A stretch of 64,000 nt of DNA from the NCBI GenBank assembly GCA_016124945.1, contig WGMT01000026.1, positions 1 to 64,000 on the forward strand, given 5' to 3'. The translations under genes and the position numbers were made by a program. Each line of letters begins with the position of its first letter. Position 1 is the first letter of the stretch. The stretch comes from a bacterium (lineage in GTDB: Bacteria > Chloroflexota > Anaerolineae > Caldilineales > Caldilineaceae). A model generated the notes under the pieces. The model saw nothing but the letters and a program-made list of their open reading frames with translations, was not told the DNA's origin and did not search any database. This document shows, piece after piece, positions 56,552 through 64,000 of the stretch.

Positions 56552-57758
56552 CGCCATGCACATTCTATTTCTCTCGCGCTGGTTCCCATACCCGCCCGAC
56601 AACGGCGCACGCATTCGCATCCTTAACCTCCTGCGTTTACTTGCTGTGGAACATACCGTAGATCTGGTCAGTTTTGTGTCGGAGCCGGTACATGAATCGT
56701 CGCTGGCGGCGTTGCGCACCATCTGCCGTCGCGTTGAAATGTTTGCATATCGGCCATTCCGCCCCAACAGCATCCGTACCGCTGTCGGCTTTTTTTCTCG
56801 CCGCCCGCGCTCGGTGATCGACACCTACAGTGCAGAGATGGCGGCGGCTGTGCAACGGCTCCACGAGCAACAAGCCTACGATGTGGTAATTGCTTCGGAG
56901 TTTGACATGGCGCCCTACGCTCAAATTCTGCCCGAGACAGTAGTGAAAATTTGGGAAGACATCGAGCTTGCCGTGATCTACGAAAACTACAACCGACAAA
57001 GCCAACCCTTGCAACGCCTGCGTCACGGGCTGACATGGTGGAAGACGGCGAGTTACACAAAAAAAACATTGCACAGCTTTCACGCCTGCTCCGTCGTCAC
57101 AGAAGAGGAAAGCCGCATCATAAAGCCTTTGCGCCCGGCTGGCTGCCCTATTGCAGTGGTTCCCAATGGCGTGGACGTGGCGGCCTATGCCGCAGATTTT
57201 GGCCCACCCACGCCCGACACCCTTGTCTACCCCGGCGCGTTGACCTATCACGCCAACCTTAACGCCATGATCTACTTCATCGGTGAAATTTTGCCGCGTA
57301 TCCAGGCCGAACGACCAAACGTCACCTTGACCATTACGGGACGCACCGACGGCGTGGCGCTACAACGCTTGCCCCAAAACGACGGCGTCTTTTTCACCGG
57401 CTACCTTGAAGACATTCGGCCCACGGTGGCGCAAAGTTGGTGCTGCATTGTGCCGCTGCGCGTAGGTGGCGGCAGTCGATTGAAGATCCTCGAATCGCTG
57501 GCGTTGGGTACGCCGGTGGTTTCGACAAGCAAGGGGGCAGAAGGGCTGTCGCTCACCCCCGGTGCAGACCTGTTGATGGGTGACAGTGCCGGCGACTTCG
57601 CCGCCGCCACCCTGCGCCTGCTCGGTGACGCCAGCTTGCGTGCGTCGTTGAGCCGCCAGGGCAGGGAGACCGTCACAGCGCAATATGACTGGCAAGGGAT
57701 CGGCCAAAAGTTGCGATCCTTCGTAGCCGCCGTACAGGCAGGGAAAGCCACAGCATGA
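56523..57758 (+). CDS. GT4 family glycosyltransferase (GT-B fold)
   Basis: 411 residues. MHILFLSRWFPYPPDNGARIR near the N-terminus and VYPGALTYHANLNAMIYFI, VPLRVGGGSRLKILESLALG and STSKGAEGL in the donor domain resemble PEP-CTERM/exosortase-linked GT4 enzymes. Starts at 56,523, 56,538 or 56,556 are possible; the last gives the tightest match to relatives. The stop overlaps the next start (ATGA). Confidence 0.85.
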   Translation: MSSPLMPTDNAMHILFLSRWFPYPPDNGARIRILNLLRLLAVEHTVDLVSFVSEPVHESSLAALRTICRRVEMFAYRPFRPNSIRTAVGFFSRRPRSVIDTYSAEMAAAVQRLHEQQAYDVVIASEFDMAPYAQILPETVVKIWEDIELAVIYENYNRQSQPLQRLRHGLTWWKTASYTKKTLHSFHACSVVTEEESRIIKPLRPAGCPIAVVPNGVDVAAYAADFGPPTPDTLVYPGALTYHANLNAMIYFIGEILPRIQAERPNVTLTITGRTDGVALQRLPQNDGVFFTGYLEDIRPTVAQSWCCIVPLRVGGGSRLKILESLALGTPVVSTSKGAEGLSLTPGADLLMGDSAGDFAAATLRLLGDASLRASLSRQGRETVTAQYDWQGIGQKLRSFVAAVQAGKATA

Positions 57759-59194
57759 CAACAATGTACATCTGGCGCGAGGGCCTACAGCGCCTCTTTT
57801 TGCGCGCCCTGCCTGTGCTGCTCCGGGTGGCGATCATTGTGGGGTTGATCGGGGCGGCGGCACTTAGCGGCCTGGTTTTGGCCAGTGGGCGGCTTGAGCC
57901 TGAATTGGTTACAGCCGCCGCCGTCGCTGCACTCGCCGCCGTAATCAGCTACCGCATTGCCAGCATGGAACGGGGCATTCTTGCCATCGCCCTGGCCGGT
58001 GGACTGCTGAACTTTTTCGCGGTTGTGCCGCCGGGTACACAGAGCCGGCTGGTGATCAGCCTTGTTTTGGCGATGGGGTTGATTGGCGTCTGGTTCATGG
58101 GTTTCATCGTCAACAAGAATCAGGAACCGCTGAAGCCGTCACCCATCAACCGCCCCATCTGGCTCTTTGTGTTCGTGAGTATTGTCGCCTATGGCTGGGG
58201 CGTGATTCTGCGTGATCCCCTTGTCTACGTGCCCGGCTCGTTCGTGGTGACACAGTCCGCCGCGCTGCTGGTGAACATCCTCTTGCCGTTGCTGGCGCTG
58301 CTCGTGGCCAACAAATTCATTGATCTGAAGTGGCTGCGCTACCTGGCGTGGATCATGATCGGCCTGGGCGTGCTGAACATTGTGTCTACAGAGTTCAACC
58401 TACCCACACAGCGACTGATCTTCAACGGTGCGCGCGGACTCTTTTCGGCCTGGGTGGCGGGCATTGCCTACGCCCTGGCAATTTTCGACGAAGAATCACC
58501 GTTGTGGCGGCGAGGTCTCCTTTTGCTGGTGGTGGCGGTGATCCTCTACCAAAATCTGCTCATGAACACGATCTGGCTTTCGGGCTGGGTGCCTGTGCTT
58601 GTGATCTGCACCGTTGTCACCTTCTACCGATCAAAGAAGTTGTTTGCCGTAGGTGTGGGGATCGGCCTGCTCGTGATGGCGCTGAACGCGGGGACCATCT
58701 ACCAAGAAGTGGTGGTGGCCAACATTGAAGAAGGTGGCACCGAACGGCTGGACATTTGGGCGATGAACCTGTCTCACGTGGCCAAACACCCCTTCTTCGG
58801 TATGGGGCCGGCAGGTTACGCCGTCTACAACATGACCTACCATCCGCTGGATGCACGCTCCACCCACAACAACTATTTCGACGTCCTGGCGCAGACGGGC
58901 GTCATCGGTTTTGTGGCGTTTCTGTGGTTGCAGTGGCGCTTCTTGATGCTGGGCATGCGCAACTGCCGCAGACTGGCCGGCAAACGCAATTTCTCCGCCG
59001 CCTTTGCTGCCGCCGCCCTGGGCGGTGCAGTGGCAGCCATGGTGGCCATGATGCTGGGTGATTGGGTGCTGCCCTTCGCCTACAACCAGACAATTTCAGG
59101 CTTCGACAACGCGGCCTACACCTGGATCTTCCTGGGCGGCATGGCGGCCCAGGCACACATTCTGGATAGAGGAGAGGTGATTGGTGATTCGTGA
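57755..59194 (+). CDS. O-antigen ligase/polymerase family protein (Wzy_C domain)
   Basis: 479 residues with about twelve membrane helices. The large periplasmic loop holds GMGPAGYAVYN and RSTHNNYFDVLAQTGVIGF, the typical Wzy_C motif of polymerases and WaaL-type ligases. With the flippase it suggests a Wzx/Wzy route. Its C-terminus EVIGDS and stop codon are encoded by the heptamer array that follows (GTGATTGGTGATTCGTGA), so the repeat has become part of the gene. Confidence 0.88.
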   Translation: MTTMYIWREGLQRLFLRALPVLLRVAIIVGLIGAAALSGLVLASGRLEPELVTAAAVAALAAVISYRIASMERGILAIALAGGLLNFFAVVPPGTQSRLVISLVLAMGLIGVWFMGFIVNKNQEPLKPSPINRPIWLFVFVSIVAYGWGVILRDPLVYVPGSFVVTQSAALLVNILLPLLALLVANKFIDLKWLRYLAWIMIGLGVLNIVSTEFNLPTQRLIFNGARGLFSAWVAGIAYALAIFDEESPLWRRGLLLLVVAVILYQNLLMNTIWLSGWVPVLVICTVVTFYRSKKLFAVGVGIGLLVMALNAGTIYQEVVVANIEEGGTERLDIWAMNLSHVAKHPFFGMGPAGYAVYNMTYHPLDARSTHNNYFDVLAQTGVIGFVAFLWLQWRFLMLGMRNCRRLAGKRNFSAAFAAAALGGAVAAMVAMMLGDWVLPFAYNQTISGFDNAAYTWIFLGGMAAQAHILDRGEVIGDS

Positions 59195-59317
59195 TTGGTG
59201 ATTGGGTCTTGAAATTTGCACACGAATGGACGCGTCGGTCTTGCAGTTAAGACATTGGTTGTCCACGCGTAGGCTCATCACGACACCCAATCACCAATCA
59301 CCAGTCACCAATCACCT
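59176..59317. repeat. Heptamer inverted element with 79-nt spacer overlapping a stop codon
   Basis: Left array 59,176-59,206 overlaps the last codons of the ligase gene and supplies its TGA (59,192-59,194). Spacer 59,207-59,285 is 79 nt and starts TCTTGAAAT. The right array, 59,286 to about 59,317, ends 12 bp before the next ATG. Confidence 0.9.
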
Positions 59318-59329
59318 AAAGGAAAAAGA

Positions 59330-60229
59330 ATGCTCGATCTCTCGATCATCATCGTCAACTGGAATACCAAGGATCTGCTGGCCGATTGCATCCACTCGTT
59401 GCAAGAGACGATCCAGGATCTGCACTACGACATCTGGGTGGTGGACAACGCCTCCAGCGACGGCAGTGTGGCGATGTTGCGCCAGCGTTTCCCTGCCGTC
59501 AATGTCATCGAAAACGAAAACAACGACGGCTTCGCCCGCGCCAACAACCTGGCTATGGCCCGCTGTAAAGGACGCTACATGCTGCTCTTTAACAGCGACG
59601 CGCTGGCCACCAGCGGTTCGGTGCAGGCGCTGATACGGTTGGCCGAGATGAAGCCACGCGCCGCTATCGTCGGCGCGCACCTGGTCAACGCAGACGGCAC
59701 CTTTCAGGCGTCGTACACCCACTTCCCCAATCTGTGGCAGGAATTTCTGATCCTCACCGGGTTGGGGCGCCGTTTCAACGGCTACTGGTACCCCAGCCAC
59801 GCCGCCGAAGAGGACGCCGGTCCTGTAGCGGTGGATTATGTGGAAGGGGCCTGTCTGCTGGTACGCCGCAGCGCCTACGCCCAGGTGGGCGGCCTCGACG
59901 AGGGCTATTTTATGTACGCCGAAGAGGTGGATTGGTGCTATGCCATGCAAGCGCAGGGCTGGCAGGTGTGGTACGAACCGGCGGCGCGGGTGATTCACCT
60001 GGGCGGCGGCAGCAGCCGCAACCGGCGCACGGCGCGAGAAGCCGATCTCTACCGCAGCCGCGTGCGCTTCTTCCGCAAGCATTACGGCGCTCTGGCAGCG
60101 AATACGCTCAAAGGACTGATCCTGTCCACCATCACAATCAAGCTGGCGGTGCATGGTCTTCTACAGGCGGCAAGCCATGGCAAACGTGGGCGGCCGGTGG
60201 TTGGGGTACGTGAGATTGGGGATTTGTGA
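59330..60229 (+). CDS. GT2 glycosyltransferase
   Basis: 299 residues: [59 protein letters not shown], and a late [20 protein letters not shown] with catalytic acidic residues. A C-terminal amphipathic region may touch the membrane. AAAGGAA precedes the ATG. The final codons (EIGDL) and TGA stop again lie within a GTGATTN array. Confidence 0.88.
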   Translation: MLDLSIIIVNWNTKDLLADCIHSLQETIQDLHYDIWVVDNASSDGSVAMLRQRFPAVNVIENENNDGFARANNLAMARCKGRYMLLFNSDALATSGSVQALIRLAEMKPRAAIVGAHLVNADGTFQASYTHFPNLWQEFLILTGLGRRFNGYWYPSHAAEEDAGPVAVDYVEGACLLVRRSAYAQVGGLDEGYFMYAEEVDWCYAMQAQGWQVWYEPAARVIHLGGGSSRNRRTAREADLYRSRVRFFRKHYGALAANTLKGLILSTITIKLAVHGLLQAASHGKRGRPVVGVREIGDL

Positions 60230-60281
60230 TTGGGGATTAGAGGCTGGTGATTGGGGACTGGGGATTGGCGACTGGGGAGAA
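60217..60281. repeat. One-sided heptamer array between a GT2 gene and a membrane transferase gene
   Basis: Units of the GTGATTG / GGGACTG / GGGATTG type run from the end of the GT2 gene to the ribosome-binding site of the next one; no facing array exists. The last unit (ACTGGGGAGA) supplies a GGGGAGA Shine-Dalgarno-like sequence. Confidence 0.75.
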
Positions 60282-60282
60282 T

Positions 60283-61821
60283 ATGCGAACTTTTCTAAAA
60301 AATGACCGATGGCGCGACGGGGTGATGATCGTGCTGATCTTGCTGGTGTGTACAGGATGGATCTTTCCGCGTTGGGCCGACCCGAACCAGAATTCGCGGC
60401 TGAACATGGTGGTGGCGGTGGTGGATGACGGCACCCTGCGCATTGACGACTACGTGAGCAACACCGTCGACTATGCCAAGGTGGGCGATCACTACTACAG
60501 CGACAAAGCGCCGGGCGCAGCCTTTTTGGGGATCCCCCTCTACGCCGGGCTGTCGGTGCTGCTCGATTCGCCTGCCATGACGCCGTTGACCGAGCGGCTG
60601 CAAAACAGTAGCGCCTTCCAATCCACCCTACGTGAGGAGGGCAGCGGCGTCAACACAAACAAGATCCGCTTTGCGCTGGCGCAGGTTGTCCTCAGTTTTG
60701 TGGTGAGCGCGCTACCGTCGGCGCTGCTGGCCGCGCTGATCTACCTTGTACTGGCCGATCTGGGCATCCACCGCCGCACCCGCATTGTGACGGTGCTGGC
60801 CTATGGTCTCTTCACACCGGCCTTTGCCTACGCCAACGCTTTCTACGGCCATCAACTAAGCGCGGCGCTGCTCTTTGCCGCATTCTGGTTTATCAGCAGG
60901 CTCGACACACAGAATGGGCCGGCCAAATTGCTCTTCATCGGCCTGCTGCTCGGCTACAGCGTGGTGACCGAATACCCAACTGCCGTGGTGGTGGGCATCC
61001 TCTACGTCTACGCCGCCTACCGGCTCTACCGCCTGGGCCGTCCGCTACAACTGGGTTGGGTTACGGCGGCAGGTGCGGTGGTGGCATTGGGGTGGATGGC
61101 CTACAACAACCACGTCTTCGGCGGGCCGCTGGAACTGGGATACAGCTATTCGGAATTGTGGGTGGATCAACACGAAAGCGGCTTTATGAGCCTCTCGCTG
61201 CCCCACTGGGACGCCGTTTGGGGCATCACCTTTAGTGGATTCCGCGGTATTTTTGTAATGTCGCCGTGGCTGTTGCTGGCCGTGCCGGGCTTTGTCTACT
61301 GGCTGGGGCGGCGAGAACAGCGGGCCGAATGGATTGTCTCGCTGGCGTGTGTGGCGAGCATCTTCCTCTTCAACGCCTCAAGTTCGATGTGGTGGGGTGG
61401 CTTTTCGGTAGGGCCGCGCTACCTGCTGCCCATGCTGCCGTGGCTGGCGTTGGCAGTGTCCTTTGCGGTGGATGCGTGGCTCAGTCGGCGCTGGTCGGCG
61501 CTGGTCACCGCAGCGATGATCCTGTGGTCGTGGATGGCCACGTGGGCGGTGACATTGGCGGGGCAGGCCTTCCCGCCCGACACGATCCGCAGCACATGGA
61601 TGGGCTACGTGCGCCCCAGCTTGCAGGCAGGCGACGTGGCGCGCAATGTGGGTACGTTGCTCGGCTTCACCGGCATGTGGAGCCTGCTGCCCCTGGCCGT
61701 CCTGGTGGCGGGGTTGGGGCTGGTGTGGTGGTGGCTGGAACCACGCCGAACGGCTTCGATACCGTCCCAGCCCGTGATTTCTAAGCAGATACAACAGGCA
61801 ACCCGAGAACAGGCAACCTAA
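60283..61821 (+). CDS. Polytopic membrane protein, GT39/GT87-like transferase
   Basis: 512 residues with about eleven membrane helices. The first outer loop holds VDDGTLRIDDYV and YYSDKAPGAAFLGIPLY, a pattern seen in bacterial membrane glycosyltransferases of the GT-C type; the exact family is not certain. ATG at 60,283 preferred, since the upstream frame is read-through of the heptamer array. Overlaps the next gene by one base (TAATG). Confidence 0.75.
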   Translation: MRTFLKNDRWRDGVMIVLILLVCTGWIFPRWADPNQNSRLNMVVAVVDDGTLRIDDYVSNTVDYAKVGDHYYSDKAPGAAFLGIPLYAGLSVLLDSPAMTPLTERLQNSSAFQSTLREEGSGVNTNKIRFALAQVVLSFVVSALPSALLAALIYLVLADLGIHRRTRIVTVLAYGLFTPAFAYANAFYGHQLSAALLFAAFWFISRLDTQNGPAKLLFIGLLLGYSVVTEYPTAVVVGILYVYAAYRLYRLGRPLQLGWVTAAGAVVALGWMAYNNHVFGGPLELGYSYSELWVDQHESGFMSLSLPHWDAVWGITFSGFRGIFVMSPWLLLAVPGFVYWLGRREQRAEWIVSLACVASIFLFNASSSMWWGGFSVGPRYLLPMLPWLALAVSFAVDAWLSRRWSALVTAAMILWSWMATWAVTLAGQAFPPDTIRSTWMGYVRPSLQAGDVARNVGTLLGFTGMWSLLPLAVLVAGLGLVWWWLEPRRTASIPSQPVISKQIQQATREQAT

Positions 61822-63497
61822 TGAGTACAACCACTTTTGCAACCAAACCCCTGGTCAAACCGGCAGAGCGGGCCGCTTCAGAATGGCGCTTTGTGGGTAT
61901 CACGATTGTCTTCGTGCTGGTGCTGACCACACTGCCCTATCTGTATGCGCACTGGTCCACCCCAGAAGACAAGGTCTTCATGGGCATGATGCTCAACACG
62001 CCCGATCACCTGCAATACTTCTCGTGGATGCGCGAGTTGACCGAAGGTCACCTTTCCGCCAACAAGTTGACACCGGAACCGAATGCGCCTGTCTTCTTCA
62101 ACCTGCTCTGGTGGGGAATGGGGCAGACCGGGGCGTTGCTGGGGCTGGACTACGCCGGCGTCTATCAGGTTCTACGTGTGGTGGCGACGGTGCTCTTTTT
62201 GCTGCTCTCCTACTATCTGTGCCGCCGTTTTCTGACGGATACGCTGATGCGACGGGCGGCTTTCTTGCTGATTGCGTTTGCAGGAGGCTTCGGCTGGGTG
62301 CTGATTGTGTTCAAATACACCATCGCCCAGGGTGAACTGTGGATGCCGCTGCTTGTCTACATCGCCGAGCCAAACTCGTTCTTGAGCATGTTGGGTGCGC
62401 CCCATTTCCTCGCAGCGGCGCTCTATGTTTTCGTCTTCGATCTGGCCTTGCGCGGACAAGAAAAACAGCAGTTGCGCTACGCCGTTTATGCCGGGTTGGT
62501 GGCGCTCTTCCTGGGCTGGCAACACGCCTACGACCTGATCCTCGTCTATGGCATTCTGGGTTTCTACACCGGCATGTTGCTCCTGCGCGACCGACGGCTG
62601 CCCTGGTTCATGATCCAGAGCCTCTTCATCATCGGCATTATTTCGTGGTGGCCTGCACTCTACTCGGTGCTACTCACGTCGCTCGATCCGTTGTGGAAAG
62701 AGGTGCTGGCCCAGTTCGGCAATGCCGGTGTCTTCACGCCCAACCTGATCCAATTGCCTATCCTGCTCGGGCTGACCTTCCTGTTGGCGCTCTTGACGGT
62801 GCTACGCGAAAACCCACTGAACCTCACCCAATGGGACAACAACGCGCTCTTCCTGCGCGCCTGGTTTTGGTCTAATTTCCTGCTCATCTACATCCCCACC
62901 GACTACCAGATCCACATGCTCAACGGCTGGCAGATCCCGATTGCCATTCTGGCGGTGGTGGGCTTGTTCCGCTACGTACTACCTGCCGCCCAACAGCTCC
63001 GCCCGCGCATGGACACACAGACGCTGCGCCAGGGGTTGGTCGTCCTCTTGATCGCGGCGGTGATCCCCACCAACGTCTATCTCTTGGCCTGGCGCTTTGT
63101 GGATCTGGGCCGCCACGATTACCCCTACTACCTGCACAAAGACGAAGTGGCGGCAATGGCGTGGCTCGATGCCAACGTCGCGCCCGATGATGTCGTCCTC
63201 AGTTCGGAGATGATAGGGCAATATGTGCCTGCGCACACCGGCGCACACGCTTTTCTAGCCCACTGGGCGCAGACGGTGGACTACTTCAACAAGGTGGACG
63301 CGGTGGAAGCTTTCTTTAACGCCGAGACCGACAACGCCGACCGCGTAGACGTGCTCAACAGCTTCAGCGTTGACTATGTGATTGTGGGGCCGGTGGAACG
63401 CGCCCTGGGCATCGATCCGTTGACGGAGGCGCCCTTCGCCGAGAATGTCTTTTCGACGCCGGTGGTCAATGTCTACGCCATACAAGCAGATCAGTAG
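61821..63497 (+). CDS. Polytopic membrane protein, probable GT-C transferase
   Basis: 558 residues with about twelve helices. Early outer-loop acidic residues (MMLNTPDHLQYFSWMRELTEGH) and a C-terminal extracytoplasmic domain (about 440-558; MAWLDANVAPDDVVLSSEMIG) resemble bacterial GT39/GT83-like proteins that use polyprenyl-linked sugars. The function is inferred from topology and context. Its start overlaps the stop of the preceding gene, so the two are co-translated. Confidence 0.75.
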   Translation: MSTTTFATKPLVKPAERAASEWRFVGITIVFVLVLTTLPYLYAHWSTPEDKVFMGMMLNTPDHLQYFSWMRELTEGHLSANKLTPEPNAPVFFNLLWWGMGQTGALLGLDYAGVYQVLRVVATVLFLLLSYYLCRRFLTDTLMRRAAFLLIAFAGGFGWVLIVFKYTIAQGELWMPLLVYIAEPNSFLSMLGAPHFLAAALYVFVFDLALRGQEKQQLRYAVYAGLVALFLGWQHAYDLILVYGILGFYTGMLLLRDRRLPWFMIQSLFIIGIISWWPALYSVLLTSLDPLWKEVLAQFGNAGVFTPNLIQLPILLGLTFLLALLTVLRENPLNLTQWDNNALFLRAWFWSNFLLIYIPTDYQIHMLNGWQIPIAILAVVGLFRYVLPAAQQLRPRMDTQTLRQGLVVLLIAAVIPTNVYLLAWRFVDLGRHDYPYYLHKDEVAAMAWLDANVAPDDVVLSSEMIGQYVPAHTGAHAFLAHWAQTVDYFNKVDAVEAFFNAETDNADRVDVLNSFSVDYVIVGPVERALGIDPLTEAPFAENVFSTPVVNVYAIQADQ

Positions 63498-63507
63498 AAA
63501 GTCCCCA

Positions 63508-64000
63508 ATGATGACGATTGTCTCTTTGTTCCAAAAGGTGGCGCGGGGTGTGATGCCGACGCTCGTGCTGTTGTGTGCGCTGGCGGCGACATCTAGCATT
63601 TCCTCCGCACAAACCACAGGCTGGACGACGCCGATTCCGCTGTCGCCCCCAGATGCCAACGCCTGGTTCCCTGATGTGTCCGTCGACGCCGCCGGTACTG
63701 TCCACGTGGCGTGGGCGGGGGGCATTGAAGGCTTCGACACCGTCTGGTACACCAACAGCGCCGACGGTGACACATGGCAGCCACCCAACGACATCGCCGC
63801 TTATCCTCAGATCGGCATTGCCAGCATCGCCTCTCGCCCCGCCCTGCTCGTGGATCACGACAACATGGTCCATCTGACTTCGTCCAACGACTCGGTCTAC
63901 CACACCATGGCGCGCGCCGATCTGGCCTACTCGGCGTCGTCGTGGACGTCGCCCACCAAGCTCAACGGTGAAAACACCGCCTACTTCACCCGCAGCGCGG
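63508..64000 (+). CDS. Secreted BNR/sialidase-like propeller protein, cut by window end
   Basis: The first 164 codons are visible and the frame stays open. Signal peptide (about 12-35, ending SSAQT). Then SVDAAGTVHVAWAGG, SADGDTWQPP and LVDHDNMVHLTSS, which are the recurring Asp-box-like turns of sialidase or WD40-like propellers. Start at 63,508 or 63,511. Enzyme or binding role cannot be judged from the fragment. Confidence 0.7.
   Translation, partial: MMTIVSLFQKVARGVMPTLVLLCALAATSSISSAQTTGWTTPIPLSPPDANAWFPDVSVDAAGTVHVAWAGGIEGFDTVWYTNSADGDTWQPPNDIAAYPQIGIASIASRPALLVDHDNMVHLTSSNDSVYHTMARADLAYSASSWTSPTKLNGENTAYFTRSA

Overview
This 64 kb window is bacterial chromosome with compact, GC-rich genes and mostly short gaps. 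The gene set suggests a Chloroflexota bacterium, possibly of the Anaerolineae/Caldilineae type. The signs are an ilvB-ilvN-ilvC-leuA operon, secreted proteins with long Thr-Pro linkers, a 'choice-of-anchor A' module, a type I caspase-like protease and many polytopic glycosyltransferases. This is inference from family content; no rRNA or marker gene is present to prove it.

Region 1 (1-6,942): a repeat-packed intergenic block, a DUF4432 (mutarotase-like) protein, a small helical protein, a NarL-type two-component pair (CACHE/HAMP/GAF kinase and LuxR-type regulator) and two small membrane or exported proteins. Region 2 (6,943-12,985): the branched-chain amino-acid operon. Its 5' leader encodes a 36-residue peptide of which half is Leu, Ile or Val, followed by a pause hairpin, an antiterminator and an intrinsic terminator, so it is laid out as a ribosome-mediated attenuator. 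Region 3 (13,000-25,900): a secreted protein with a Gly/Ala-rich core, a YbjQ protein, a CtaG-like membrane protein, an AEC transporter, glutaminyl-tRNA synthetase overlapping a convergent hybrid kinase, a caspase/DUF362/oxidoreductase operon, and an orphan OmpR-type regulator in AT-rich surroundings. Region 4 (25,990-64,000): a TolB-like surface protein and then about 35 kb of co-directional surface-glycan genes. These cover a WbpB/D/E/I-like route to a diacetamido-uronic acid nucleotide sugar, GT2 and GT4 glycosyltransferases, GT39-like membrane transferases, a Wzx flippase, a Wzy/WaaL-like ligase, a radical SAM enzyme, a phosphodiesterase-fold protein with altered metal sites, and very large secreted carbohydrate-binding proteins.

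The most unusual feature runs through the whole window. Many gaps between co-directional genes are filled almost from stop codon to ribosome-binding site by imperfect inverted arrays of a heptamer, GTGATTN on one side and NAATCAC on the other. Three of them have a spacer of exactly 79 nt. In three places the array itself supplies the upstream gene's stop codon. Two further hairpin repeat families (A, two copies; B, three copies) are scattered through the window, and one B copy sits inside a heptamer element. No transposase, phage gene, CRISPR array, tRNA or rRNA was seen.
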